Under the pieces are notes generated by a model. That model worked only from the letters and a program-made list of their open reading frames with translations, was not told the origin of the DNA and ran no database searches. From Lutjanus erythropterus (taxonomy: Eukaryota; Chordata; Actinopteri; Lutjaniformes; Lutjanidae), in assembly GCA_020091685.1 (NCBI GenBank), contig CM034594.1, forward strand, positions 2,766,403 through 2,830,402: 64,000 nt of DNA. Reading direction: 5' to 3'. A program made the translations under genes and the position numbers. This document shows positions 32,486 through 44,965 of the stretch, piece by piece (within the stretch, counting starts at the first letter, position 1; each line of letters starts with the position of its first letter).

Positions 32486-34225
32486 ATTCACTGATAGTTG
32501 ATGTGTGATCTTTCCTCTGCATGATTTTGTTTGAGAAAGTTCTTTTGGTCATTAGATATGTAGGGTTAGGGCAGTTGAAACTGCCCAGAAAGAGCTTCCG
32601 GAGGGCAAGAAGACCCACTGATGAAAGTTGAGTCTTCTGTACTACAGTTTAATGCTGATGTAATGTGCTACTACAATTTAAAAGCAGGCAGCAACAATAC
32701 ATAATTCAAATCATCAGCAACACAAACTGCCAGAAGCACATACTGTGTCCTTAATGAATGCAAAACAAATGAACTGATAATGTCGTTTCATAAATATTCT
32801 AAGACCAACAACAGCAGAAGCATTAAATCCTAATCAGCAAACAGTCAGTTGTTTAACACTGTAGATCAGTTTAGACATTAGGCTTAAACTTATGCAGCAT
32901 TTGTTGAAAAGGAGCGATCTGTGGTGATTAGGCTGCAAGACTGCCAATGTCTCCAGCCTGTCTTTGAGTGTAAACACTGTGAAATTCAAAAACAAGTCCA
33001 GTTATTACATAAAACGTTTTCATGCTTGTCTGAGGTGGAAGAGTTGGCGTCTTGGTAAAAACAAAATGTGCCAATGGAAACCATTGAACGTATCATGGCA
33101 TGAATGAAGTATCTGTCTTATTTGTCACTGAAGCTTCATCTCCACTAGAGATGAAAAAGTGTTGATGAGGACATTCTAACCTTCGTAAAATTAATAATGA
33201 AACAAACTGAAATGTCATATTTGATTATTTTTTCTATCACTGTTTGTCTTGATGCATTGAACTTGCAATATTCACAAAACAGTAAAGCATGGAAATATTA
33301 ATTGATTCTTCAGTTTAAACTTTGTGTTATGTTTGGATGGAAATGTGATGTATGTCTATCCACAATCATCTTGACAGCTGAGTTTGATTTAATTTTAGTC
33401 TTTTGATAAAACATTTGTAATCAGTGTATTGTTATTCCATTTAGAGCCAATGATATATATTTAATTTTCACATCCTGTAAACATTCTAAGCATTGATGTG
33501 AGAGTTCGGTCATCATAATGTGTACTATCACTGTGGTTAAAAGTAACCTTGTATATAAGCTAATAGCAACATAGGCTAATAGGAAAAGCATTGTTTAGCA
33601 GTTTTGCTATGTTTGTGTATGTGTCAGTCCAATGTAAATATGTTTATTCTATAAATTTGTTACTCTTTTCCTTCTATTAACAGGTAAAAACAGCTAACAT
33701 TGGGGAATCACACAACCCTGGTTCACATCCAGCTTTGTTGCATCTTCCCCTAATTTCTCTCCCATTGTGTCATTTTTGTTGACTGTTTGTGCCAGTAAAG
33801 GCTCCTTTAAAGAGAGAGAAAATAGCTAACATTTGTGGCAGAAACAAACAACAAAACTGTTACTGAAATTTAAGATGAACATGTTAGTGCAACAAATATC
33901 TAACTTGTTGCTGAAATTAACACTGGTGCCTATTAACATTTTTAAATGTCACAAGCCACAAAAAATAAGGAACAAAATAGACATTTTTAACTCAAATATA
34001 GGGACATTAGACACTCATTTGATTTCACAAATGTCTTGCATTACAAAAAATACAATTGAAAAACAGAACATAAGAAACCCTGTATGTCAGGTTAAATTCA
34101 CCTGCTTAGAACTAGAGTTAGTACTTGGGTGATGCACATTTTTTGCCAGCCTGTTCTTGTTCCCAAGTCAAATACTGACATTTGTCATGACTCACAAGCT
34201 ACTTCTCAGCGGCTGTATGAAATAT
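32486..34225. other. Non-coding AT-rich stretch
   Basis: Very AT-rich. A 99-codon frame at 33833-34132 is Lys/Asn/Ile/Leu-rich as expected from composition and has no recognisable domain. Confidence 0.55.
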
Positions 34226-34297
34226 ACCAGGTTTTCAAATTACTTCAATGTAAATCCATCTGTGTCAGGTGACATAGAATAAAAAGCAAGAAAGTCC
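34226..34297 (+). repeat. Dispersed repeat, family O (copy 1)
   Basis: CCAGGTTTTCAAATTACTTC and GTCAGGTGACATAGAATAAA align with 39893-39961 in the same orientation, with about three quarters of bases matching by eye. Confidence 0.6.
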
Positions 34298-34469
34298 ATG
34301 TATGGAGGAGGTGGCATGGACGGATGGATCAAATAAACACAGGATGTTCACCCAGAATGATGGGGTTTGTGTCCCATCTGAAACCAAAATGTTTCCTTAA
34401 AGGTAGAATCAGAAGGATTTGTCTGAGAGGTTCATAAACAACCTAGAAAGATCATTGTTGAGTCTCATT

Positions 34470-34665
34470 CCCAGGATACCAAATACTGATGTTTTGGCTC
34501 AGTAAAGTGTCCCGAGCACAGCAAAATAATGAGAAAATAAGGAAATACAGGCAGACGCCAGAGTCTATGTGTATGCAACCAACACCAAACACTGCTAGTG
34601 GGTCTTGATGATCAAAAGGGACTATGTTTATATGAGTTTAGGAATACATTGCATATTATACCTTT
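34470..34665 (+). repeat. Dispersed repeat, family N (copy 1)
   Basis: ACCAAATACTGATGTTTTGG, CAGCAAAATAATGAGAAAAT and GTTTATATGAGTTTAGGAAT align with 37279-37470 in the same order and orientation. Non-coding. Confidence 0.7.
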
Positions 34666-35689
34666 AGGTTTTAAGGTACATCATGTACATCATGTTACTT
34701 TTGTCTTGCAACTGGCTACACTTATGTCATGTGACATACATGATAATACATGATCATTTTTAATAATGTTAATAATTCATTTTTTGTGCCTGACTATGAC
34801 TATAGACAGACAGAAAACGTAGATAGAGAGTGTAGGGTAATCTAAAAAGGCAGGTGTTGTGTTACACAGTACCATCTCGGAAGTCGTCCTTACAAAGTTT
34901 TTGGAAAAGGGCAGGCACTTTTTAATATCATTAGGTAGGTGACTGGATGAAACAACCTTTCTTCAACTTATCAGATCAAACTGCCGAAGCTAGTCAGGTG
35001 AAGAGCGAGATGAGCAGTTGAATCCAGTCTGCTGCTGAGGACTCCTGAGGACATGATAATCTTCCAAGTGACCAGAAACATGATTTTTTAAAGCTGACCG
35101 TGTAGTTTTGCTGCCTATACCTAATCCAACTGACTATTTCACCTTAACCATGTTTTAAAAAGGCTTCCTGTTAGCATCTCATACAGCCACCGAAGGGTAC
35201 TTTGTGCTTCAGTATGAGACACTCAGGGGTATATGACAAGCTGGAAAGAGAAAGGGATATGGCTGCCCACTGCTCCTTGTATGCTTGTATGTATGAACTT
35301 GAAGCTGTGTGTGTGACAGATAAAGTGGCAAAAAAAAACTTAATTTACCTTTTATCAAAGATTTTCACAAATGAAAGAAGAAAGCATATTTAAAATGCTG
35401 CTGACTTAATCAGCTGACAGGAATGATTAATAGCCTTTAATTCCTCAAACATGATGTTGAGTTGCAGTAACAGCTGAGTGACTCAGTCCGGCTCAGCCAC
35501 CTTAAATCTGCCCCTGACCTCATTTGGATGAAAGCAGGAGTAACAGTTGTAATTGAACTGACGCCCGCCCAACCTTGCTTTGTAAAACTGAAACGAGCAG
35601 AACTTATTAAAACGAGTGAGTTTGCTTCATGAAACACCCCCTCGTGTGTTCAGTCATGTAACGACTCCCCTGCCTCAGAAGCTGCTCGC
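34666..35689. other. Non-coding stretch, no gene recognised
   Basis: AT-rich DNA with short, featureless frames. A GACAGACAG-type short run lies near 34805. Confidence 0.5.
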
Positions 35690-35900
35690 TTCCTTCTCAG
35701 AAAGTCACCTTTCCTGCCTGCATTGCCGCTGACACACCTGTTTGTAATTGGCTCTTATTAGGAGAGTAATGTTTTGCACCTGTGCCACTCGGTGACACTC
35801 AGTCATCCGGCCAATCAGGAGCAAAGGTTGTAAAAGTCGGCCTATGAGGGACAGAGCTTGTAAAAGTCGATTAGACATGAAAGAGGAGCTGGGATTGATG
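35690..35900. promoter_or_regulatory. Candidate conserved element with 12-bp direct repeat
   Basis: Unique sequence holds TTGTAATTGGCTCTTATTAG, a CCAAT word in CGGCCAATCAGGAGC, and the 12-mer TTGTAAAAGTCG twice (35828-35839 and 35858-35869), 30 bp apart, about three helical turns. This arrangement suggests repeated binding of one factor. Motif seen; function inferred. Confidence 0.35.
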
Positions 35901-36791
35901 CCGGCCCTTCAGGGGAGGATTTCGGTGAAAGGCTCTCAGAGCAGAACAGCTTGGATTTATTCCAGTGGTGAAAAAGATACGCAAGATGGGACAGATAAGT
36001 GTTTTCTCAGATGTATGTAGCTGCAAACATGATACTAGGCTGATATAATGTTTCATATCACAAAGTTCATGTTTATTTCTCTGTTTCTGCAAGTATCTTT
36101 CAGATACTAGTGGCTTCTGTCTCTGTCTTTTCTTGTGTGTGTGTGTGTTGCTCTGAAGAAATGACAGGTTGGTGACAAGACTTAGTTTGAACTTGCACTG
36201 TGATCAGTACAGTATATAAAATGCAGAGAAAGAACAGATAGTTTATCATCATACTTCAATGGACCTTCACCCACACAGATAAAAAGGGAATGTCCCCCCG
36301 CCTCCTCTACACACACATACACACACACTCTGTCTCTTGATACAAGTGTAACAATCTGAACATGTTCAGAGTTCAGGCTCCTTCCCTCCCCCTCTCTTCT
36401 CCTCTTTCCTCCCTCGTTCCCTGCTATCTTCCCCTCAGGACAGGTTCAGGGTGAGGGCAGCTGAGAGGATGGAGAGATGGAGGACGTGAAGGTATGGAAG
36501 GAGGTGCAGCAGCAGCAGCAGCTGTCCACTAATGAAGTGCCTGGCTCCCACCGTAAACCACTACTGACAGATATAGCCAGAGGACGACCGTGCTGTGTGT
36601 ATGACTGTGTGTGTGTTTGTTAGTGGTTTCGCGTGTATGAAGGGAAGTGGGTTTGCATGTGTATGAGTGGATGCATCGGTGGACAGAGGTAAAGAGAGGG
36701 AAATGGGAAGTTATACAGTAACAGAATAATTGAATATAATAAGTTAAAGCTGGGGAAAGTAGTTTATGTTTGCCATCATTGGGCACAAGTT
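35901..36791. other. Non-coding stretch with a possible small exon
   Basis: It contains a strong pyrimidine tract ending in CCCCTCAG at 36431-36438, then 53 bases with two ATG codons up to a GAAG/GTATGG donor-like site. A TATATAAA word lies at 36213-36220. GT-rich sequence follows at 36590-36665. Nothing here forms a recognisable protein. Confidence 0.4.
36439..36491 (+). other. Possible small exon (weak)
   Basis: An acceptor-like site with a tract of about 55 pyrimidines precedes it and a donor-like AAG/GTATGG follows. Inside is ATGGAGGACGTGAAG, giving MEDVK if used as a start. If read on past the donor, a CAG run gives five Gln and the frame ends after 48 codons. No domain or partner exon is recognised, so this may be chance. 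Confidence 0.15.
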
Positions 36792-37030
36792 TCATTATAA
36801 CCCTTAAGCATGAATTGTCATTTGAGTGGTCTGCAAATGGAAAACTGGACTTCTGTTCCACCTTTGGTTTTCAGGCTTTAGAAAATCTAGCCCATGAGGG
36901 GAGACTTTGGCCAGTCACAAATTTTTGAGATAGTTGGCTTTTGAGTGTCATTCCCAAAGTGCTGGACATCCTCGGAATGAGACTCGAACAATCAACCATC
37001 TTTCTCCAGAATCATGCAATGCACCTTTAA
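36792..37030 (+). repeat. Dispersed teleost repeat, family E (copy 1)
   Basis: TGAGTGGTCTGCAAATGG, AACTGGACTTCTGTTCCACC, TTTTCAGGCTTTAGAAAATC and CCATCTTTCTCCAGAATCAT align with the copy at 56375-56583. It ends in ATGCAATGCACCTTTAA, a family end I recall from percomorph genomes. Non-coding. Confidence 0.75.
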
Positions 37031-37278
37031 GGGGTCACACACATAGTTTTGGAAGTATTTCTGACTGAAATTATAATCAAATGTTGAGGGTGAAAATTTA
37101 TTCTTGACCTTGGAAATAGTATTCCGTGTCCATGCACTGGCTTTCAACCATTTTTCAGTCTTTCTCAGGAGACTTTCTTCATTGAATATACTGAATTGCA
37201 AAAGCATATCTGCATGGACCAAAATGTTTTAATACATGTCTAATTTCTCATTTTAAAATATGCAGAATTTGTCAGTTT

Positions 37279-37470
37279 TGTCATCAAATACTGACGCTTT
37301 GGGTTGGTGAAGCGTCCTGTATACAGCAAAATAATGAGGAAATAAGAAAATCCAACAGAGAGCAAGTTGTTTTTGCAGATACAGATGCCACCACACACAT
37401 AAAGGTCATAAGTGATGATTGAAAGGGATTATTTTTATATGAGTCTATACATACATTGTATATTGTTCAC
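37279..37470 (+). repeat. Dispersed repeat, family N (copy 2)
   Basis: ATCAAATACTGACGCTTTGG, CAGCAAAATAATGAGGAAAT and TTTTATATGAGTCTATACAT align with 34470-34665. The similarity to the other copy is lost after about 37470, but the element may continue to about 37690. Confidence 0.7.
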
Positions 37471-38419
37471 AGTACTATAATGGTGAATGGCAACCATGAT
37501 GTTTATAAAATGGTTTATAGGTGCAATAGAAAATGTTCAAAAAATGCAATGCAAGATATTATTTTAATTTGTAGTATAATTTTGGGTCCAGATGGTGTGC
37601 AGATAAGTATAAATCATAAAATGCTGACAGATGAACAATATTGTAGTGTTAACTAATAACTAAATGGTTATATTTTCATGTGAATATGCTTTTATTGGTA
37701 TAAAACCTGCCAGTGGAACCAAAATTTCCTGGACAGTTGGATAGGAACAACATTGGCTAAGATTTTAGCATGAAGTGGGAGGGAGGGTACTGAAATGATT
37801 ATCTTGCTAACAGTGAACAGATGCAGAGACAGAAGACAGAGGGCAGAGAGCAGAGGCACTGTTCTTACATTCGTGATTTCACTTCTTATCATATTCTGGC
37901 AAACTTGTAGGCTAATAGAATGCCGCTTGGAACAAAACATTTGGACCACTTGAGGAGCGTTTGATGTGACTTGCCAGATGCCTGCGTGGCCTCCAAAGTG
38001 GACCCATAATTTCCAAGATTTGTTCTTCTTGTGTGTTCAAGAATTAAATAGATTAATTTTCGCAGGCCTGCTCCTGATCAGAAAAGAAGGAAAAAAAACA
38101 TGTCATTGGAGACATTAATACAGTAACAGAAAATTTAATTTTAGGACTTTACGCAACTAATGTTTTTAAAACTGGTCCAAAGAAGAAAAGGTCAGCTTTT
38201 CCTGACTGCATTGCAATGAAGAAATCCTTATATTGCTTCAGAAAAATAAATAATAAAAAGATCTGCTCCTGTGTAAGTCAAGAAAAACACAGGAGCTGAT
38301 TCGGCATGTTTTTCCCACAAAAAGTGAAGGAAAAGCCCCAGAAGGGAGGTGATGGAAGGCAGTGCAAGGCAGACGTGAAAAAGCAGTCACAGGGTAGTGG
38401 AGGGCTGTATCTCACAGCA
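37471..38419. other. Non-coding stretch, no gene recognised
   Basis: AT-rich, featureless frames under 90 codons. The first 200 bp may be the rest of the family N element. Confidence 0.5.
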
Positions 38420-38720
38420 CTAGGTGCATTTGAAATTTACAGCGTGTGGTCTCTCGCTCTAAACGCAGATATTAAAATCATTACCGCTGTGTGTTAGCAT
38501 AAGCTTTCCTCTGCGAGAGCCAAAGGGCTATGTTTTATGGCTCTTTTATTTAGTAATCCACAGTGGTTTCTATGAGGCACAGTTTCCCCTCTCAGCCTCC
38601 CATTCCGACTGCGTTCCTCTTATCAAAGAAAGCCATTGTGTACTTATTATTGAGCCTCTAATCCAGTTATCAATCCTGGCACCAGGGAAAAAGTACATAC
38701 AGTTAGTTCTGAAGGTCGGT
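38420..38720. promoter_or_regulatory. Candidate conserved non-coding element
   Basis: Unique block with ATTAAAATCATTACCGC, GTTTTATGGCTCTTTTATTT (HOX/CDX-like TTTATGG) and ATTATTGAGCCTCTAATCC. No repeats and no domain-bearing frame. Composition and motif based. Confidence 0.32.
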
Positions 38721-38942
38721 TCACAAGCGAATTGATTTAGAGACAATAGCATACAGAAAGGCAGAGAGATAATGTTGGAAAGAAATCTTTCCAGAGAGGG
38801 AAGCAAAGTCACAGGCATACACTGTATGTACAGTGCAAAAACACACCCCTATGTGCACACACATACCCAGACACCTTGTCCTCAGTTTAATAGCCTTGTA
38901 AAGATTATAAATAAAATGTGATGAATTTAAAAGCTCTTATTG

Positions 38943-38943
<1 letters not shown>

Positions 38944-39012
<69 letters not shown>
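38944..39012. repeat. Long perfect (GT)n microsatellite
   Basis: About 34 uninterrupted TG units, 69 bp, one of the two longest in the window. The Cys-Val frame through it is an artefact. Likely length-polymorphic. Confidence 0.98.
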
Positions 39013-39013
<1 letters not shown>

Positions 39014-41339
39014 GGTGTGAGATGGCAGTCATCCGATATAAGCAGCAGCTTCAGAAAGAGAGAGTGGCTCCATGTATCTGGCATTCCACTGCAGGGTAAA
39101 TACTGAGTCGATGCTATGTTTTATGTCAGGCCAGAGAAATTCATTACGTCTTATCACACATTCAGGTTTCAGGGTCAGTAGCAGAGCATAAACCCACACA
39201 TGTACTCAATGTTTATTATTGTGCACTTACATTTATTACACTCCTACGTTTTCATAACTCACATACGGGGCAAAGGCCTGGGCTGAAATTCAGTGTTTAT
39301 TAAATGGACTGCTATGCAAGAGTCTGCATGGAAAACTCATTGCTAACATTCTCAGTGCATAAACAGAAGTAAAGAGGCAGAGCAGAGAGAGAAAAGCAGA
39401 GGAAAAGTATTAGTAAAAATTACCAAATTACACAAGAAATCCCTACATTGTCTCTTTCCGTTAGTGGTATCTAGTATCAGATGTGTTTCGATAGCCGTCT
39501 GAAAAATCTGAAAAAAAGAGGAAGAGGAGAATTGGTTCAGTGTGTTTCAGTGACAAGACTTACTACCATAGAAATAGCTATGAAACATGTTGACGGGGTG
39601 TTCAGTGGATTATCCGGAATCACAGGGAGTAGAACTCCGCAGAGACCTGATGTCAGAACCCAGTCATGTGTTTAGAACCATCCCCGATGAACCTTTCCTC
39701 CAAATCAGACAACAAAATATAGCAAAAATTTTTAAAAATTCCAAGACAATCTATTTGCCTTTGTTGTCAGAGCAGAAAGTTTTGCTGTTTTTTGAGTCCC
39801 TGACAGAGGTCTTGATGCCAAAATACGTCAGTTTATTTGTTTTAATGTCTAACATGACCATGCTGTGCCAATAAAGTAATTTTATGAGATGCAACAGGCT
39901 TTCAAGACACTTCACTGTGAACCCATCTTCATCAGGTGACATAGCATAAAGAGCGAGAATACAAGCAGTTGCTCCATAGTACTACCAGCAGGTCAAAAAC
40001 TCCAATATAGCCCGGAGCCAGGACACAGGAGTCCTCCATTGTTCCTGTCAGACCACCCATAGAGATCTTTCTCACTAAAACATTTAATTGTTTTGGGTTA
40101 TTGTTGGAATGGCTGATACTGTGTTTTTCCTGAAAGAACAATATTCACATACTGTCAAATTTGAAAAAAAAAGCATAACCCAACAGTGGTTTATTTCTTC
40201 CAAACAAACATGGATACAGATGAATGTCAGAAAAGTATAAAGTATAAATTTCATTTGAAAATGAAAAAGACCAATCAAACAAAACAAAACAGCCCAAACT
40301 TGTCCATAAACCTGATACTTTTGGGTTAGTATTGGGGACAATTCTGGAGGAAAGTTCTGAACGTGTCTAAAGTAATTTTTTCAATGCTTTGGGCACTACA
40401 AATGATGTTACATTCAGTTCTATTTCACTGAAGTCGAAGCAGATCTTTCAAAGATGGATATCTCAAAATGTGGGCAAAGAAATCCAAAAAATGGATTAAA
40501 TTCAAGGTAAATAAGAAAAGTGTTTTGTAATTTGGGTACTCTGCCCCAAAAGAGAAAGGAAAAGAAAGCGTGGAAAGATGTTGAGAATGAATAAAAAAGA
40601 TATAATTTATTTCTCAGAGTTCTTTCTCAGAACATTCCAGACATACCTGTCTGCTACCATCCACTCTGCTTCTGTTCACTGTTGTGTGCAAATGGTATGC
40701 TTTTTATAGAGAGTGTCTTTCAAGGCCATTGAAAGGGGGAAAATCCTACACAGCCCCTTCCCCTCAGCCTTAGCATTTTTTATTTACCTTAATGATCAGA
40801 AGATGCCTCAAAGCTCCTTGACCAGTTAGTTTAGTACAGCCTTGTCTTTTGTGTTCAAATACTTTTGAGATATTCTGCACTGATGTAATGGATTCAAGCC
40901 TTGGAGTTTGAAGGCCAAAGAGAAGTATTGTACATTCAGATGTACTGCATTATTTGTTGAGAATGGTTGCTGCATGAGTTAATTACCCCTCAAACCACAC
41001 ATTAAGCCCTTCCCACCCTCAAACAAACACCACACTTTATTGATTGAACCTCTTTGCTTTATATCTAAAGCCTCCTCTGTCTCAGTTTCCCTTGCACACA
41101 GTGATAACTTTCTTGGCCTAGAAATTAGTTTGCTCTTCTGTGGATAGAGGCTCCCTTGTGTACAGGACGGCTTTTCATCTGACTGCAGCAGATACCCTTG
41201 GCCCAGTTCATCTGTAGCTCATCACATGCACGTCAACATGGCAGCCATGTAGGCCGTTTCACGTGCTGTTGAACATTACTGACTCCATCATTCACTTGGG
41301 AGCAGAGAGGAAAGCCCAACGTATCAAGCGATTAAATCA
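39013..41339. other. Non-coding stretch, no gene recognised
   Basis: AT-rich. It contains one family O copy at 39893-39961. The overlapping frames at 39481-39942 and 40084-40341 lack domains. The part at 40980-41040 (GAGTTAATTACCCCTC) is a possible small homeodomain-type regulatory site. Confidence 0.5.
39893..39961 (+). repeat. Dispersed repeat, family O (copy 2)
   Basis: AACAGGCTTTCAAGACACTT and ATCAGGTGACATAGCATAAA align with 34226-34297. Confidence 0.6.
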
Positions 41340-41470
41340 CCCAGTAGGAGCGCTGAATTAAAAGGTTTATAACTTGTATGTGTAGTTCACTGCTAGTGAC
41401 CTCCTTGATGTATTCGTTAGCTGCTAATTAGTCATTATGGCTTTTACTTTGCAGTGCATCAGTTACTGGA
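41340..41470. promoter_or_regulatory. Candidate conserved non-coding element
   Basis: Unique sequence with GCTGAATTAAAAGG and CTGCTAATTAGTCATTATGG, i.e. a TAATTA core next to a second ATTA. No open frame of interest. Confidence 0.33.
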
Positions 41471-43969
41471 AGGGATGAGTGTTAGAGGGAGTAGAATTGG
41501 CAGAGATCTGGAGCTGCAGAGGAAGAAAGAGAAGAGGAAGAAGAAGGGAGTATTTGTGTGCATGACTGTGCATGTGTGTAACTGTGTGTTCGTTGTGCTG
41601 CATTCTGCGGTTTGCAGCTCCGGTGACTGATGTCCCGTCCTTCCTGTCTGCCGGTGTGGATTGATGTGTCGGACTGCGCTGCACTCAAGGCCGACATTGC
41701 CTTCCCCAAGCCCCTCCCTGACCCTCCCTCAGCCTGGCCCAGCTCTCATTAGCCTGACGTAACCCTTCCCAGACCTGGTCGACCCCAACCAAGCTGGCTT
41801 AGCTCTCCTCAGCTGAACCTGACCCTCTCTCAGCTTGGCCCTGCCTGGCACGATGCACCTCACATCGGCCGAGTGGTTCTTACCAGGGAAAGAGAGGGAG
41901 GCTGAACCTTGGGTTCAGCAGATATACGAGCCCTAACTGCTTTTTCATTAAGCTGACTGTCAGTATGAAAAAGCCCTTTCTTTTACCTTGTTTTCCTTCT
42001 CCTGCCTTCACTCTCCTCCTCCTCCTCCTGCGCCTCGTCTGTCTCCCTAATACGTTTACGTTCAAGGACAGAGCAGCCGTTTGGTGCTTTATGGTGGAGA
42101 GGAGCCGGGCTCAAATAAAGGTTTGTTCTACTTTGTGTGTGTGTGAGAAGGTGCACTTCGAGGGGGGGAGTCGCAGAGCGTGAGGATATAGATGACGAGA
42201 GAGGGATGGCCATCGTGAGGTGACGACCTCAGCAGTGTGGAGATTTAGTGAAGTGTGTAAGGGCAATGTGCTCTTTTGACAAATGAAGCAGTGTGTATTT
42301 CAAGTCATTAGATAGCACCCATTCCACTACTACAGAGGCAAACACAGTGTGTATTGTGTTGAAAGCAGAATCCTTGGTTCATACTTTGCTCTTTCCCAAA
42401 AGTGCACAAGCAGCCTCGCTTCAGGTTTGGTAACTTCATCTTCTGCATTTCCCTCTCCAGTAAAGTTGTTGATGATTTTCAGCTCAAATATTTGATTCAG
42501 TGTTGTGTGCATGTGCTGCATTTGCTTGATTTATTCTGTGATCTAATTGGATGTAATGATGGTTTGATGAAAACCACACACGTGCAACAGCATCCACTGC
42601 AAACACACAGTTGAGGGTACAACCACCACCTCATACCCGGTCAGTCGCCTCTAAATTCAGCACACATGTGAGGCAGACAATCCTCTTTGACAGCATCTCT
42701 GACATGCTGCGGCTGTATAGCATTTTTATTTTTCTTCTGTCCCAAACAAAGCCCATAACTCAGGCACCCTTTCCACTCCACATCGTAAAGGCGGGGTGGA
42801 GGGTATGAAAAGCGAGGGGCTGTTTTTTATGGCAGGGAGTGAGATGTAAATCCTCTGGATCGTCAGAAGCAGGGGCGGCTGGGTTGAAGAAGGCCCCATG
42901 ATTCTCAAAACAAAAGATGTGTAGCAGTCATTAAGGACCTCCTGCTGGTACACCTTTATTGAAGTTCCCATGAAACGGCTACTGGAGTGCTTATTGCTTA
43001 CACATATTATATGTTTTCTGTAAAAACAGGCAGCTAGGTAGGGACTTGTTGCGGACATTGGCATTGGCATTTACAGTAGCCAGTAGTGCTGGATATGCAT
43101 TACGCCCAACATCCATGGATGAGAAGGAGGACAGTCTTATGAGGTAAGTCTTCCTGTGCTGAGGTGGTTTTCTTGCTGGGTTTGGCTGCTGGCACCCCGA
43201 AACAGTGTAATGGATAACCGAGGTGGCAGCAGTTAACAGTAAGCTAACTTACTGAGTAAAGTTATCTCTCCATCAAGAAACATCCTAAACGACCAAGTTC
43301 CTTGTCATCTTTAGGTGCTGCGTTCATCCCAGTCTAGAACTAGCTAGCCTGCTAACTGGCTCGGAGGCTGCTGAGCCTGGTTCCATTTGAAAGCCAGCCA
43401 GCAGTCATGATTAGCCACTTTGGCAAACAGAAACTCTGAAATTAAATAACAGAGTTGAAACTAAGCAACCGGAAGAAATCAGAGGGAAAACAAAAAAAAT
43501 TTTCTCCGTAAAATATGACACACTTACACCCAAATCAGAGCTTGATGTTATAAACTATCGCTTTTGTACAGTGTATGAATATATATTCCTTAATATCAAC
43601 GATCTAGTGGAGATTTCAATTGGATGCAAATTTATATGCATTTTCCCTCAAGATTTCCAGAAAAGGATAAATTCTGAGATCTCATTAAGAATAGGCTAAC
43701 CAAGGAAAACTACAAAATGACTTGATTTGTCATTGTTGGGCCAGATATTGGCATGTAGTTGACATACAGCACAATACATATGTGATAAAAACACTTAAAC
43801 ATTGATTTTGGCTTCATGGGAGCTTTATTAAAGGGCAGATCACACTCGCACATAGTGCAAAGCAGGCATTTGTGCTGAATCTGAATGTATACAACCTGGT
43901 GGAGGAAGAGCAACGTTATATCATCCCAATCTTTGCTTCAAGTGCATCGTCTCTTCCTCCAGCATCTTA
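41471..43969. other. Non-coding stretch, no gene recognised
   Basis: It includes purine-rich (41517-41550) and pyrimidine-rich (41980-42040) tracts and repeated AGCTTGGC/CAGCT words at 41700-41850. The longest frame (42726-43070, minus, 114 codons) has no known domain. ATGAGGTAAGTC at 43139-43150 looks like a splice donor but has no convincing acceptor. Confidence 0.5.
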
Positions 43970-44125
43970 TTGCTTCTTCTGCTAACTATCCGTGTTGGGT
44001 GACCATAAGTGCTGAGAGTGTGCAATGCTGACGAGCAGAGTGACTGTATTTATGGCTCCTTCATAGGTCCTGCATGAATTATACATGAGGTCTCATTGTG
44101 GCACGCAGAGGAGTGCTGGATGTAA
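43970..44125. promoter_or_regulatory. Candidate conserved non-coding element
   Basis: Unique block with TGTATTTATGGCTCCTTCAT (HOX/CDX-like TTTATGG) and GCATGAATTATACATGAGG. Repeat-free, no protein frame. Confidence 0.3.
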
Positions 44126-44789
44126 ATCGATAGGTGTTCACTTCAACTGACACAAATGATATCTCCCCTCAGCAGTTCCCTCATCTCTCTCTCCCTCTCT
44201 TTCTCTGTCTGTCTGTGTCTCGCTGTCACTTTACACCTCGTCCCGGGATAATAATGTTTACCAATGCAACATCACTCGCGCTTACAAAAACACATGTGAG
44301 CAAAACACAGGATTAGGGTGGCTTTGATGAATGTATTCATGTGTCGCTTCGAACGGATAAACAGATGAATAAGTAAATTCTATTCATTGCCTGAAAGGAA
44401 AAAGAAGGGAACAAGCATTGACTGGAGCTTGTTTTTTTTTCTTTCTGTCACTATGAAAGTGGAGTGTCTCTTCTGAAAGGGAAGAAACTGATGTAATGGA
44501 TTGTAACAACAGTACACTCTCTGGATTACAACAAAGGCTGAAAGTTGTGCTAAAGACACTAATAACTGTTGAACAAAAGCAGACATCATCTTTTCTAGTA
44601 TATTGTTTTATGACATTTTCTCTTTGTTGACCTCTGTTGATGCTGTTCATTGACCACTGTTCATCTTGACAAACCAGCTTTTTAGAAATAGTTAGTATGT
44701 GTTTTTATGTATCTTTTTCATTACTATTAAATAAAGTTCCTACTTGGTTTATTGTTTTTACTCCCTCCTGTTCCTTGGCTCTTATTTCT
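44126..44789. other. Non-coding stretch, no gene recognised
   Basis: Pyrimidine-rich at 44160-44225, otherwise AT-rich. It may include the body of the retroposon whose tail follows. Confidence 0.45.
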
Positions 44790-44965
44790 ATTTTACCTAG
44801 CTTGTTTGGTTTTATTTTCTTTTGTAAAGCACTTTGTAGAATTGTTAAGAAAGGTGCTCTATAAATAATGTTCATTATTATTATCATTATTATTATTATT
44901 ATCATTATTATTATTAGTCCTATTATTATTACTTTTAGTAGTAATAGTAGTAGTAGTAGTAGTAT
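44790..44965 (+). mobile_element. Retroposon 3' tail with (ATT)n repeat
   Basis: GTAAAGCACTTTGTAGAATT and AAGGTGCTCTATAAATAATG followed by ATTATT repeats is the usual 3' end of a vertebrate retroposon group (AAAGCGCTATATAAATAAA-type ends). The (ATT)n tail runs into ATC, GTA and AGT units up to 44965. The body upstream is not recognisable, so SINE or LINE origin is open. Confidence 0.6.

Noticed and set aside
38918..39106. Cys-Val repeat frame
   Set aside because: Translation of the (GT)n array; same for 54329-54529.
43139..43150. Splice donor ATGAGGTAAGTC as evidence for an exon
   Set aside because: No good acceptor or open protein-like frame precedes it.
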